A stretch of DNA of 64,000 bases from an uncultured Fibrobacter sp. Lineage in GTDB: Bacteria > Fibrobacterota > Fibrobacteria > Fibrobacterales > Fibrobacteraceae. A program made the position numbers and the translations under genes. Shown here piece by piece: positions 48,899-58,454 of the stretch (position 1 is its first letter; every line of letters begins with the position of its first letter). The notes beneath the pieces were generated by a model. It was not told where the DNA came from. It did no database searches and worked only from the letters and a program-made list of their open reading frames with translations. The stretch covers positions 1 through 64,000 of the forward strand of contig CAMKNA010000003.1 in the NCBI GenBank assembly GCA_946414075.1, given 5' to 3'.

Positions 48899-51304
48899 TC
48901 ATTCTCCAAACTTTTCGTTATAAAGTTTCTGCACATGGTTCAGGCGTTCCTGGATTTCAGCGTTATCGGGCGCTCTCTTCGCCAGATCCTGGTATATCTC
49001 CAGGGCTTCCTTATACTGGCCCTGCTCCAGGAAAATTTCCGCCAGAGTCCGCGTCTTGGAGCCTTCGTCCAAATTAACCGACATGTTTTCCAAAGTCGAG
49101 GACGGATCCTTAATAAGGCCCGCAGAGACTTCGTCGTCGGAGTCGCCCGACATCAGGAAATCTACGCCCTTGTTGGACGGCTTCTCTTCGGGAAGGTCGT
49201 CATCGTCACTTTCAAAGAGCCCCTTGAAGGCGCCGGAAAATTCCTCTTCCAGATTATCAAAGTCCGTCTTTGATGCAGGCTGTTCCTCCGACGGGGTTGC
49301 CGATTCGGGCTTGGCAGAATCATCCTCTCCGAACAAATTATCAAAGGACTTACCCAAGTCTTCTTCCAGGGATTCCGCCGGAATACTCTTTTCTTCTACT
49401 GCGGCGCCGGTATTCTCTTCATCGCTGCCAAACAGGCTGTCGAAGGCCCCGCCCATTTCCTTTTCGAAATCTCCCGCACTTTCCGAGAAGGCTTCCGCGC
49501 TATCGGCGGGTTTTTCAGCAGGAGCTTCGGCAACAGGCTCGGCAGCCGCTTCCGCGGTTTCTCCACCGAGATCAAGGTTCTCTTGCGGCAGGTCATCATC
49601 GTCACCGAAAATAGAACTGAAGGCGTTATCCACGCTGCTGTCCACTTCAGCCGCAGGTTTCTCAGGAGAAGCCTGCTCAACGGGTTCGGCGACATCCTTC
49701 TTTTCCTCGGCCAGAGTTTCAGTCTCGGGCAGGTCGTCCGCTTCGCCAAAGATGGAATCGAAGGCTCCGCTCACGCTGTCAGAAGATTCTGCGGGAGTCT
49801 CGGTTGCTGAATCGGCCTGTACCGTGTCCTGCTGAGGCAATGTATCAACCTCAGCAGATTTCTGGAACGGCGACCAGTCTCCAGCGTCAGCGGCTTCGAG
49901 CTCGTCCGCAGCAGGCTCGGCCGCAGCAGGCTCAACCGTCTCGGCCGGAGCATCCACTTCGGCAGACTTCTGGAACGCGGGTTCTTCGGGAAGTTCATCC
50001 TCGCCGAAGATGGAACCAAAGGCATCGTCCACGCTCTGAGGTTTGTCTTCGGCCGCAGGGGCGGGCTCGCTTTCCGCAGACTTCTGGAAGGCTGCAGGTT
50101 CTTCGGGAAGCTCGTCTTCGCCGAAGATGGAACCGAAGGCGTCGTCCACGCTCTGAGGCTTGTCCTCCTCTGCAGGTGCAGCCGGAGCGGACTCCGCCGA
50201 TTTCTGGAAGGCGGCGGGTTCTTCGGGAAGTTCATCCTCGCCAAAGATGGAACCGAAAGCGTCGTCCACACTCTGGGGCTTGTCTTCTTCTGCCGGAGCG
50301 CTGAACACCTTGCTCGCATTTTCCGTGGCGGCAGGCTCGTCGTCAATACCAGCAGAAAGATTCAGGTTGGAGAACGGCGATGCCGGCGCAGCAGGCTCTT
50401 CGGGTTCCAAATCGTCGTCCACACCGAAGAAGTTGGACATGGCAGAATTCACATCGCCACCAGAAATGTCGTCATCGGCAGGGAACACCTCCGGAGCCGA
50501 CGGTTCTTCCGCGTTGATGGACTCCATAGCAGAATCCAGGGAAGCCTGCAAGCTGTCCATGGCGGCTTCATCGCCGGCGTCGGAATCGGGGATCAAGGCG
50601 GAAAGGGCCGCAAACGGATCGTCGGCATTGCCGGCCTCGGCAGCCAGGGATTCAAAAGCCGTAGTCTCGGGTGCACCGGAAGACGCCGTCTCCGCAGAAG
50701 GCGCCGGTTCTTCGTTCACATACTCAAAGCCACTGCCAAACTTGGGACCCTTTTCTTCAGGCTGGCCCGCATCCTCGGGAGATTTCTCAAGGAAGGGCGC
50801 TTCTTCACCCATGGAGAAGTTAAGTGACGAATCGGCGTCCTCAGTCCCCAGTCCGGGCATGGACAAATCCATTTCACCCAATGCAGCAGCATCTGCGACG
50901 GCAGCAGCGGCGGCCACCACATCGTACTCGTCCTTCCAGAACTGGTCCAGGGGATCCATGTCGTGGACCTTGCGGTAGCATTGGTTACGCTCGTTTATCT
51001 TTTCAACCTTGTCGTATGCGTCGCCCATGCGTTTCTGGGCAGACAGGCAGAAGGGGTCCATTTTGAGAACCTTGGCGCATTCTTCGATACAGCCTTCAAA
51101 GTCACCCCTTTCGAACAAAATCTTGGTGCGAACAAGATGGGCAGCCAAATCCCCAGGATACAGGGTTAGGCCCCCGTCAATGCGCTGCAAGGAAGTATCC
51201 AGGTCACCGGCACCCCTCTCGAAATCGGCCAACCAAGCAAAAGCCTGGGTGTTCACCTTCTTTTTACCGATGGTCTTTCTCAAAGATTCCAGCGTTACCG
51301 TCAT
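48899..51304 (-). CDS. Acidic repeat protein with TPR ends
   Basis: 801 residues. TPR-like helices at the N-terminus (about 20-125: GDLDTSLQRIDGGLTLYPGDLAAHLVRTKILFERGD) and C-terminus (about 755-795: YKEALEIYQDLAKRAPDNAEIQERL). The central 550 residues are disordered, Glu/Asp/Ala/Pro-rich, with about ten copies of a short motif of the type AFGSIFGEDELPEEP; three copies of a longer unit at 49930-50290 are nearly identical in DNA. The layout recalls FimV-type pilus regulators but without LysM or a membrane helix. It is co-transcribed with trm112-like and pilT genes. Likely a cytoplasmic scaffold; binding partner unknown. Confidence 0.7.
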   Translation of the reverse strand: MTVTLESLRKTIGKKKVNTQAFAWLADFERGAGDLDTSLQRIDGGLTLYPGDLAAHLVRTKILFERGDFEGCIEECAKVLKMDPFCLSAQKRMGDAYDKVEKINERNQCYRKVHDMDPLDQFWKDEYDVVAAAAAVADAAALGEMDLSMPGLGTEDADSSLNFSMGEEAPFLEKSPEDAGQPEEKGPKFGSGFEYVNEEPAPSAETASSGAPETTAFESLAAEAGNADDPFAALSALIPDSDAGDEAAMDSLQASLDSAMESINAEEPSAPEVFPADDDISGGDVNSAMSNFFGVDDDLEPEEPAAPASPFSNLNLSAGIDDEPAATENASKVFSAPAEEDKPQSVDDAFGSIFGEDELPEEPAAFQKSAESAPAAPAEEDKPQSVDDAFGSIFGEDELPEEPAAFQKSAESEPAPAAEDKPQSVDDAFGSIFGEDELPEEPAFQKSAEVDAPAETVEPAAAEPAADELEAADAGDWSPFQKSAEVDTLPQQDTVQADSATETPAESSDSVSGAFDSIFGEADDLPETETLAEEKKDVAEPVEQASPEKPAAEVDSSVDNAFSSIFGDDDDLPQENLDLGGETAEAAAEPVAEAPAEKPADSAEAFSESAGDFEKEMGGAFDSLFGSDEENTGAAVEEKSIPAESLEEDLGKSFDNLFGEDDSAKPESATPSEEQPASKTDFDNLEEEFSGAFKGLFESDDDDLPEEKPSNKGVDFLMSGDSDDEVSAGLIKDPSSTLENMSVNLDEGSKTRTLAEIFLEQGQYKEALEIYQDLAKRAPDNAEIQERLNHVQKLYNEKFGE
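49930..50290 (-). repeat. Near-identical DNA repeats inside the acidic protein gene
   Basis: Three consecutive units of about 100-125 bases encode DKPQSVDDAFGSIFGEDELP plus EEPAAFQKSAES with very few differences, implying recent tandem duplication and a capacity for length change. Confidence 0.7.
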
Positions 51305-51561
51305 TTCTCCTCCAATGAGAGCAAGATTGCCTCGTCGGCCAATAAAACAGGAATACCTTCGCGAACTGGGTACACCCTCTTTCCGTCCGCAGTAACTAAA
51401 GCTTCCGTCAGGGGTTCAGCCACCGTCTCACCGCCTACATTTTTTACGGAACCTGCAGAAATGGATCCGTTCAGCATCGAGAGAAGGCTTTCATCCGCCA
51501 TCTTAAGTTTACCCCTAGTCTCGGGGCAACAAAGAATATCTAAAAGGGCTTGATCAAACAT
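51301..51561 (-). CDS. Trm112-family protein
   Basis: 86 residues: FDQALLDILCCPETRGKL at the start and YPVREGIPVLLADEAI at the end are the hallmarks of Trm112/YcaR proteins. The family acts as activating partner of methyltransferases or is linked to lipid A genes in bacteria. The zinc site is reduced (CC and no second pair). AAGGTG precedes the ATG, and the stop overlaps the start of the acidic repeat gene (ATGA). Confidence 0.8.
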   Translation of the reverse strand: MFDQALLDILCCPETRGKLKMADESLLSMLNGSISAGSVKNVGGETVAEPLTEALVTADGKRVYPVREGIPVLLADEAILLSLEEK

Positions 51562-51638
51562 AACACCTTAAAAATCAACAACTTACACAACATCAAAAAT
51601 AACTCTATTTTGACAAAAACGCAAAAAAGCGAGCTATT

Positions 51639-53207
51639 TTAGTGCAAATTTTTAAGGTTTATTAGGGCAAAATCCCCGTTTTGGGGCTTCCCGATGAGCA
51701 GAAACACCTTCATGCCCAGCTTTTCCAACCAACTCTGGTCAAAAATCTCCCTGGATCCCGAAAAATTGGAAACAACCAGCAATTCCCGGCAACCCGTACG
51801 ATTGCAGATAGATTCCATATCTCCCAGGGTGCCCAGAAGGTGCAAACGATTCTGTTCGGTGACCATGGCAGGCGTCCCGCTAACACAACCTAGGATTTCC
51901 ATACCAGGAATCACATTGTGGCTATCGAACCAGGGCTGAAGGGAGTCTTCGCCACCCCCTAACAAAATGGAGCGGTGGCGCTTTTTAGCAAAAATCCGGT
52001 AAAAATAGTTTATCCAAAATGCAACCCGGCGCCAGGCCAAAAAGGCAAACGGGACAAGAATCGCCAACACGCACAATTCATAGCCATAGCGAGCAAGCCC
52101 ATGAGACTCGCCAACCGCACCACAAAACACGGCACCCAAAGTCAGCACGACATTCAAGGGTACGAGATACTTAACAACCCCTTTCCCCTTTAGGCTCGAA
52201 CTAGAATATTCCCCTAGCAGGGTAAGAGACAGCAGGTTCGCCAAACCAAGAATGAGTGACAACATCCATGGGCTGCCATCCACACCCCTACAGACATGGA
52301 ACAACTGCACCCCCATCACGACAACGGCGGCATCCAAGAAGATTTTCCAGAACTGGGGAACCAGGCGGGAGAAAACACCGACGCAAGCGGCAATGACAAT
52401 TCCTATGAAAATGAGAAACCTGGGCACCATATAATAGGACTTGTGCTTTTTCACAAAAATCCACATCGCCCTATAAAAGTCGATGTAGGACTTTACACGG
52501 CGAGTCCGGCTACTCTGCCCCCTAAAATGGAGCACATTGGTCACCGGCGTATAGTAGTTCTTGAATCCCGCCACCTTGGCTTTAAAACACAGATCCAAGT
52601 CTTCGCCATACATAAAGAAATCTTCATCGAAACCATGGAGCTGCTCATAAAGATCCCGGCGGATACAGAAAAAAGAGCCGCTGATGGCATCCACTTCCGT
52701 CACTTCGTCGGGATTGGCGTAGGTCATGTTGTACGAAGAAAGGACTTTGCTCTTAGGGAACAAGTTCGTAAGGCCCAGGGTTTTCGATATAGCGGAAATT
52801 TCCGTCGGGAACGAGCGGCGGCAGGACCACTGCATGCTTCCGTCCTCGTTCAAGATCTTGCAACCTACGGAACCTGCATCAGGGTGTTCCTCCATGAACC
52901 GGAGGACTTCGAGAAAAGCATCCGATGAAACAACGGTGTCGGGATTGATGAAAAACAGGTAGGGATTGGCCGCCCTTTTTTCGGCCAAGTTACAGCCCTT
53001 GCCAAAACCTAGATTTATGGGGGAATCAATCCACTCCACCTGCGGGAAATTCGCTTTGATTTCGGGGGTAATCGGTTCCCTGGATCCGTTATCCAAAACA
53101 ATCACCTGTACATCCAACCCCTGGGACGCATCCTGGACAGACTTCAGGCACGCCGGCAAAAAATCACAGGAATTGTAGGCAATGATGATTACGGAACAGG
53201 AAGGCAT
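51639..53207 (-). CDS. GT2 glycosyltransferase with membrane segment and nucleotide-binding-like tail
   Basis: 522 residues. Residues 1-250 are a rhamnosyltransferase-type GT2 (CSVIIIAYNSCDFLP, VLDNGS, FINPDTVV, GSFFCIRRDLYEQLHGFDEDFFMYGEDLDLC). Four to five hydrophobic helices follow (about 265-400). The last 110 residues (RHRSILLGGGEDSLQPWFDSH ... LLGTLGDMESICNRTGCRELLVVSN) look like the CoA/NAD-binding-like domain found in WbaP/EpsL-type polyprenyl glycosylphosphotransferases. That fusion is unusual for a GT2. It is translated after the mannose-phosphate synthase gene with a 7-base gap. Confidence 0.75.
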   Translation of the reverse strand: MPSCSVIIIAYNSCDFLPACLKSVQDASQGLDVQVIVLDNGSREPITPEIKANFPQVEWIDSPINLGFGKGCNLAEKRAANPYLFFINPDTVVSSDAFLEVLRFMEEHPDAGSVGCKILNEDGSMQWSCRRSFPTEISAISKTLGLTNLFPKSKVLSSYNMTYANPDEVTEVDAISGSFFCIRRDLYEQLHGFDEDFFMYGEDLDLCFKAKVAGFKNYYTPVTNVLHFRGQSSRTRRVKSYIDFYRAMWIFVKKHKSYYMVPRFLIFIGIVIAACVGVFSRLVPQFWKIFLDAAVVVMGVQLFHVCRGVDGSPWMLSLILGLANLLSLTLLGEYSSSSLKGKGVVKYLVPLNVVLTLGAVFCGAVGESHGLARYGYELCVLAILVPFAFLAWRRVAFWINYFYRIFAKKRHRSILLGGGEDSLQPWFDSHNVIPGMEILGCVSGTPAMVTEQNRLHLLGTLGDMESICNRTGCRELLVVSNFSGSREIFDQSWLEKLGMKVFLLIGKPQNGDFALINLKNLH

Positions 53208-53214
53208 GGGAATA

Positions 53215-53928
53215 CTACGCTAATCCAAGCCTAAGTTTCAACACCAGGAAGAACGCCTCGGAAATAATGCCGCCGCTCATCTTGGATGTGCCGCGGGTAC
53301 GGTCGGTAAACACGATGGGAATTTCCTTAACCCGGAGTCCCTTCTTCCAAATCTTGAAGGTGGTCTCAATCTGGAAACAGTAACCGTCGCTCTTCATCTT
53401 GTCGAGATTCAGGGCCTGCAACGCCTCACGGCGGAAGCACTTGAAGCCACCGGTAGCATCGCTTACCGGAAGCCTTGTCACAAGACGGGTATAGACATTG
53501 GCACCGTAGCTCAGAATCAGGCGACGCAAATCCCAATTCACCACGCTAATCCGGCGGTCCTGATATCGGCTACCCAGAACCAGGTCGGCATCTTCGGCCG
53601 TTTCCAAAAAGCGATTCAGGTCCGTAGGGGAATGACTGAAGTCCGCGTCCATCTCGAAAACACGCTCATAATCCCGTTCCAGGGCCCACTTGAACCCAGT
53701 CACATATGCAGAACCCAGGCCCATCTTGCCCTTGCGGCGGATCAGGTGGATTCTCGGATTCTTTTCCGATTCCGCCTGCACCAAATCTCCCGTGCCATCG
53801 GGGGAACCATCATCCACCACCAGGATTTCCAGGCACTGATTCTGTTCCAGAATGGCCGGCATAATGAGAAGGATATTCTCCTTCTCATTATAGGTGGGAA
53901 TGATTACCAGGCTCTTCGGATAAGACAT
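53215..53928 (-). CDS. Polyprenyl-phosphate mannose synthase (Dpm1-like GT2)
   Basis: 237 residues, the length of single-domain Dpm1. Motifs: IIPTYNEKENI, VVDDGSPDGTGD, MDADFSHSP, GSRY and SDATGGFKCFRREAL; no membrane anchor. The family transfers mannose from GDP-mannose to polyprenyl phosphate on the inner face of the membrane; the lipid-linked mannose is then used by transferases on the outer face. Such an acceptor enzyme is encoded two genes upstream (DUF2723). AGAGGA precedes the ATG. Mannose as the sugar is inferred from family resemblance. Confidence 0.82.
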   Translation of the reverse strand: MSYPKSLVIIPTYNEKENILLIMPAILEQNQCLEILVVDDGSPDGTGDLVQAESEKNPRIHLIRRKGKMGLGSAYVTGFKWALERDYERVFEMDADFSHSPTDLNRFLETAEDADLVLGSRYQDRRISVVNWDLRRLILSYGANVYTRLVTRLPVSDATGGFKCFRREALQALNLDKMKSDGYCFQIETTFKIWKKGLRVKEIPIVFTDRTRGTSKMSGGIISEAFFLVLKLRLGLA

Positions 53929-53962
53929 ATAATTCCTCTACATTCACTAACAATCTACAAAA

Positions 53963-54886
53963 TCATTCTTCGCCAAGAGTATCGGCAATGGGAAAATTCT
54001 GCTTACGGTGGCCGTTCACCATCTCACCCAGAAGCCCCAGGGAGAAGAACTGGACGCTCATCACCAGGGCAAAAAGGCCCGCCAGAAGCAAGGGGCGGAC
54101 ATGGAGAGCCCCCGTCTGGAGCCACTCGTAGCCAAAGTAGCCACAAACACCAAGTCCCACCAGCATGAACAGGAGCCCCACCAGGCCAAAGAAATGGAGC
54201 GGCTTGGTAGAGAAGCTTTTCATGAACATAAGGGACACCAGGTCCAAAAAACCAGAAACCAGGCGGGAAATGCCGTACTTGGAAACACCATGGACACGGG
54301 CCCTATGGGCAACAGGCATTTCAGTAATGCGAAAGCCCTGCCACTTGGCCATGACGGGGATAAAACGGTGGTAGTCGCCATACAGTTCGATATAGCGCAC
54401 CACGGAGCGACGGTAAGCCTTGATGCCACAGTTGAAATCGTGCAGGCGCTTGCCGCAGACCAAAGAGACGGTCAAGTTGAAAAGCTTGGAAGGCCATGTC
54501 TTGTGCCAGGGGTCCAAGCGGCGGATTTTCCAGCCGGAAACCAGGTCGTAACCCTCATCCAAGATCTTGAGCATCTTAGGAATTTCCTGGGGATCGTCCT
54601 GCAGGTCACCATCCAGGGTAGCCACAAAATTGCCCTTGGCCTTGGAAAAGCCTAGCGCCAAGGCATCGGCCTTGCCGCAGTTGAACTGGAAGCGGAAACC
54701 CCGGATAAAGGGATATTCCTTGGAAAGGCCTTCCACCACATCCCAGGTATTGTCCCTGCTACCGTCATCGATAATGATGACTTCGTAGCTAAAACCCGTA
54801 GGCTCTATGGCCGCTACGATTTCCTTGAGCAGTTCCGGAAGGTTCTCGCTTTCTTCCTTGACCGGGATGACCATCGATAAATCCAT
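53963..54886 (-). CDS. Membrane GT2 (ArnC/DPMS-like)
   Basis: 307 residues from the ATG at 54886 (GAGGTG upstream). GT2 domain with SMVIPVKEESENL, IIDDGSRDNTWD, LDGDLQDDP and NCGIKAYRR, then two C-terminal membrane helices (about 233-260 and 265-290). This is the DPMS/ArnC/GtrB type, which loads sugars onto undecaprenyl phosphate. Together with the Dpm1-like enzyme it gives the locus two lipid-sugar donors. It starts about 12 bases after the stop of the DUF2723 gene. Confidence 0.85.
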   Translation of the reverse strand: MDLSMVIPVKEESENLPELLKEIVAAIEPTGFSYEVIIIDDGSRDNTWDVVEGLSKEYPFIRGFRFQFNCGKADALALGFSKAKGNFVATLDGDLQDDPQEIPKMLKILDEGYDLVSGWKIRRLDPWHKTWPSKLFNLTVSLVCGKRLHDFNCGIKAYRRSVVRYIELYGDYHRFIPVMAKWQGFRITEMPVAHRARVHGVSKYGISRLVSGFLDLVSLMFMKSFSTKPLHFFGLVGLLFMLVGLGVCGYFGYEWLQTGALHVRPLLLAGLFALVMSVQFFSLGLLGEMVNGHRKQNFPIADTLGEE

Positions 54887-54898
54887 CTTCACCTCGAA

Positions 54899-57800
54899 TT
54901 ACTCCGCCAGCGCTACCGTGGGGGTAGAATCGGTTGTTTCAACGGTAGAGTCTGTCGCTTCTACTGCAGAATCCTGCTCGGGCAGGGGTTCTTCCACCTG
55001 CAACGGCTCATCCGGCATATGCTCAATCTGCTGCATGCTCATGGCGAGCCTTGCCTTGCCACCTTCTTCGTAATCGGGCACAGCAACCAGGCCTCTGCTC
55101 AAGACATTCAGGGCTTCACGCTTCATGCCAGCGGCCTCAAACACAAATGCCGACGCCCAGTAGCAGCGCCACTCCTTGGGGAACTGGCGCATGCCCAATT
55201 CCAGGTACTTGGTCGCCTGCAACGCAAGGCTGTCCACGGCAGCCTTCTTGTCAGCCGTGAAGGGATGATCCTGCCGAAGTGCCGAAATCTTGTCGCGGAT
55301 ATCGAAAGAAATCTGCAAGTACAGGGAGACATAGCTGGAGAGAAGACGCTCCGTCTCGGAGTTGATAAATGCCGTTCCATCGCCCAGGCCGCGGAACTTA
55401 TAGACTGTGTCGATAAGGGCTTCCGTATAAGCGGCATCAAAGGCATTGCGCTTGGGTTCCAAGTCACCCTTCACAAAATTGTAGACCATGCCTTCCTGGA
55501 CCATGTACTTTTCCAGGCCCATGAAGTTGGAAGTTCCCACCGTAGTGGAAATTTCGATGGGTTTGTCCATGTTCTGCAGGGCAAGGTCTATCACCAGCTT
55601 GTGCTGGGTCAGCATCATACCGCTGCGGGTACGGTTCGCCCAATCCACAAAGGCATCCCAAACCTGGTAGTGCACCTTGAACTGCAAAAGTTTCGCAGAA
55701 TCCGCAGGAGACAGTTCCTGACCTTCCATCTGGTCGATACGGGCCTTGAGCTGGGGCATCAGTCGGTTCGCGTTCTTGACCCAGGTAGAAACCTGATGGT
55801 TCGGGTTAGAAGCGGAACTGTTGTCCAGCACCATGTCGCGGTCGATGGCCGCCTTGTCGTAGCTGAGCTTCAGCACGGGTTCGTTGTCCAGCATCTGCTT
55901 GATGTACCAGTCCGTATTGCCCAGCGAAAGGTTCACCACGCGAACATCCTTGCGGACGCCCGCCACTTCCTGTGCAAACCACAGGGGGAAGGTATCGTTG
56001 TCTCCGTTGGTAAAGAGGATGGCATTGGGCCTACAGCTGTTCAGCAGGTTGTAGGCGTAGTCCCAGGGAACCCAAAGACCAGAACGGTCGTGTTCCCTGT
56101 AGTTGGAAATGCAGGGAACCAGGAAGGAAACCAGAACCAGCACGGCAGCAACAGGGCTTGCAAAGGTAGCATAGGCGCCTGTTGCGCAGGTCAGTACCAG
56201 GATTCCCGCGCCAATACCGAGAATCATGCTCATGAAGATAAATGCCGGCGTGTAGAAGTAGTCACGCTCGCGGACTTCCATGTGGACGGCATCCGGGAAG
56301 GGCGCACGGCTCCCCACCTGGGCAAAGCCATTCTCGATTTTCTGCCAACTCTGCCATGCGGGAGAATTCTGCAGGGCCGTCAGTTGCTTTTCCAAGTCCG
56401 CGATTTTCTGGGCCGGGGCATTTTTCTGACGAAGCGCTTCCATGCGAATCTTGGTACGCTCGATATCCTGACGCAAGTCTATCAGTTCGTTAGGATCGGG
56501 AACCATGGGTATGGCGGCACCGCGGGCATTCAAGTCCTGTACATTCCGGGTCATGACGCTCACCCAGTAGTCCCGCTCCCGCTGTTCCATGCGGGTGCCG
56601 TCGGCAAAGTTGATATAGAACAAGAGCCCAAGACTGCACAAGGCGTAAAGCACCGACACATACAGGCCCAGACGACGGTTGCGTTTCCAAATGAACACGC
56701 AGACCATCACAATAAGGCCGTTCATCAGCACAAAGATCAGGAACTGCGGAAGCACAGCATCGCCCATAAAGCTCATCTGGGTGGGGAACTTGATGCCGAA
56801 CCGTTCAAGGGGCTCGTTCTCGGAAGCGTCAAAGGTATAGACCCCGTTGGCATAGTTCACGCCGCCCACCTTGTAGGGCAGGTACTGGGCCATCTGGTAG
56901 CCACCGTAGCTCATGCTGGGAAAAGAGAACAGCTGGTGGGCCACGCGGGAACGGCGGTAGAAGGCACGACTAATCATGCTTTCAGAGCCGTACTGCTTAC
57001 GTTCCACGAAGTTGTTGAAGGCTTCCCAGTTTTCGCTCTTGAACAGGTTGCCCAGTTGCAAGTTACCCTGCTCGTCGCGAATGTTAATTTCAGGATCGTT
57101 CTCGTCGATGATGGGGTTCAATTCCGAGCGAATAGGAACATACAGGTGGGTGCTGTAGCCAATAAGCGCAAAGAAGGCAAAGGCGAGAGAAAGGCGGACC
57201 GCCTTGTTCACATTGGGGGCAAAAGGCTTTGCCACGGAAAGGACAGCAAGGACAATCAGGCACACCAGAGAAATTTCGATGAAGGCCGACACCATGTATA
57301 TCACGGAGCAGAGAAGCGTGCCCGTAATCCAGATGGGGATCCGTTCCACAATCTTCTTGGGTTCAGCGGCAAGCAAAAGGGCAAATACCGCCGGCACCGT
57401 AAGCATGGTGTAGAGGTGGGCTCCAATACCAAGGAACGCAATGTAGCAGATGAAAATCAGAATCTTGTCACTGCCTTCTTCGTCCTTCTTGTTGTACCAA
57501 ACCAGGCCAAGGTAGGACACCAGCATCAGGATGAACATGGCCACACCATAGACTTCGGCTTCTACGGCATTGAACCAGAAGGTGTCGGAGAAAGTCAGCA
57601 GGAAACCGGCCACCAGGGCAGCGGTGGCGAGCACCATCGTACGAACCTTGCCAGAAATCTTTTCGGCCAAGGCGTCCGTCTTAAGGACGGTGGCCAAAAG
57701 GTCCCAGGCAAAAAGGGCCGTCACATAGACCGTCGCCGCGGAGCTCACCACGGAGATGTAGTTCACCCTTTTCGCAATCTCTTCCACGAAGGGCAGCAGC

Positions 57801-57997
57801 ACGATAACCGCACGGGCAAAGAACACGAAGAACGGGGTTCCAGGGGGGTGAGGAATACCCAAGGTGTTCGCACAGGCGACAAATTCACCGCAGTCCCAGA
57901 AGGAGACCGTTGGAGCCATAGTCATGGCATAGACCACCAGGGCCACAAGGCAGGTAATTCCTGCAAAAATATGCTTCATCCACTTCTCTTTAATCAC
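54899..57997 (-). CDS. DUF2723/TMEM260-like membrane glycosyltransferase
   Basis: 1032 residues. The N-terminus has the family signature PTVSFWDCGEFVACANTLGIPHPPGTPFF (about 28-56, with the conserved Asp-Cys-Gly-Glu and HPPGTP), then around a dozen hydrophobic helices up to about 660. A periplasmic C-terminal region follows (NAILFTNGDNDTFPLWFAQEVAGVRKDVRVVNLSL and TPR-like helices). The animal homologue TMEM260 is a protein O-mannosyltransferase; the bacterial ones are proposed to glycosylate exported proteins. Start either the GTG at 57997, 2 bases after nusB, or the ATG at 57979 with AGAGAAG. Its neighbours make polyprenyl-linked sugars. Confidence 0.85.
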   Translation of the reverse strand: MIKEKWMKHIFAGITCLVALVVYAMTMAPTVSFWDCGEFVACANTLGIPHPPGTPFFVFFARAVIVLLPFVEEIAKRVNYISVVSSAATVYVTALFAWDLLATVLKTDALAEKISGKVRTMVLATAALVAGFLLTFSDTFWFNAVEAEVYGVAMFILMLVSYLGLVWYNKKDEEGSDKILIFICYIAFLGIGAHLYTMLTVPAVFALLLAAEPKKIVERIPIWITGTLLCSVIYMVSAFIEISLVCLIVLAVLSVAKPFAPNVNKAVRLSLAFAFFALIGYSTHLYVPIRSELNPIIDENDPEINIRDEQGNLQLGNLFKSENWEAFNNFVERKQYGSESMISRAFYRRSRVAHQLFSFPSMSYGGYQMAQYLPYKVGGVNYANGVYTFDASENEPLERFGIKFPTQMSFMGDAVLPQFLIFVLMNGLIVMVCVFIWKRNRRLGLYVSVLYALCSLGLLFYINFADGTRMEQRERDYWVSVMTRNVQDLNARGAAIPMVPDPNELIDLRQDIERTKIRMEALRQKNAPAQKIADLEKQLTALQNSPAWQSWQKIENGFAQVGSRAPFPDAVHMEVRERDYFYTPAFIFMSMILGIGAGILVLTCATGAYATFASPVAAVLVLVSFLVPCISNYREHDRSGLWVPWDYAYNLLNSCRPNAILFTNGDNDTFPLWFAQEVAGVRKDVRVVNLSLGNTDWYIKQMLDNEPVLKLSYDKAAIDRDMVLDNSSASNPNHQVSTWVKNANRLMPQLKARIDQMEGQELSPADSAKLLQFKVHYQVWDAFVDWANRTRSGMMLTQHKLVIDLALQNMDKPIEISTTVGTSNFMGLEKYMVQEGMVYNFVKGDLEPKRNAFDAAYTEALIDTVYKFRGLGDGTAFINSETERLLSSYVSLYLQISFDIRDKISALRQDHPFTADKKAAVDSLALQATKYLELGMRQFPKEWRCYWASAFVFEAAGMKREALNVLSRGLVAVPDYEEGGKARLAMSMQQIEHMPDEPLQVEEPLPEQDSAVEATDSTVETTDSTPTVALAE

Positions 57998-57999
57998 GA

Positions 58000-58440
58000 C
58001 TACTTATCCTTTTTGTTTTGAATACCTACGCTAATGCCGCGCTTGTTCATGAACCCCGAAAGAAGCCCGTTCACAAAGGCTCCCGACGAATCGGTACTGT
58101 ACTTGGCGCCAATCTGCACCGCCTCGGACAGGGCCACCTTCACGGGGATATCCGGAACGAACAGCAATTCCACCATGGCGATGCGGACCACGATGCGGTC
58201 AATCTTTGCAATGCGGTCAATTTCCCAATGGACGGAACACGCTTTGATGTCCTCGTCCAATTCTTCGCGATGGGCCTGCACCAGGTCCACCAGCTTCATC
58301 CCGTACTTCTTCTGGTCATCTTGCAGGGGCTGGGATTCCAGGACACCCGGAAGGGCCTCCCCCGCTGTGGCACCCGTAATCTCCATGGCATACAGGAGCT
58401 GCATGGCAAAAACACGGGCGGGTCGGTAACTTTTATTCAT
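58000..58440 (-). CDS. nusB: Transcription antitermination factor NusB
   Basis: 146 residues, all-helical, with the family pattern RPARVFAMQLLYAMEIT at the start and IDRIVVRIAMVELLFVPDIPVKVALSEAVQIGAKYSTDSSGAFVNGLLSG at the end. NusB with NusE binds boxA RNA and supports rRNA antitermination. The adjacency to ribH is common in bacteria. The ATG at 58440 fits the domain start; no strong ribosome-binding site is present and a hairpin-rich repeat lies upstream. Confidence 0.92.
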   Translation of the reverse strand: MNKSYRPARVFAMQLLYAMEITGATAGEALPGVLESQPLQDDQKKYGMKLVDLVQAHREELDEDIKACSVHWEIDRIAKIDRIVVRIAMVELLFVPDIPVKVALSEAVQIGAKYSTDSSGAFVNGLLSGFMNKRGISVGIQNKKDK

Positions 58441-58454
58441 AAGCAAGTCTCAAG

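Noticed and set aside
55019-58021. Long plus-strand reading opposite the DUF2723 gene
   Set aside because: It is the mirror of a real, family-matched gene, rich in His/Gly/Val as expected for antisense frames, with no ribosome-binding site.
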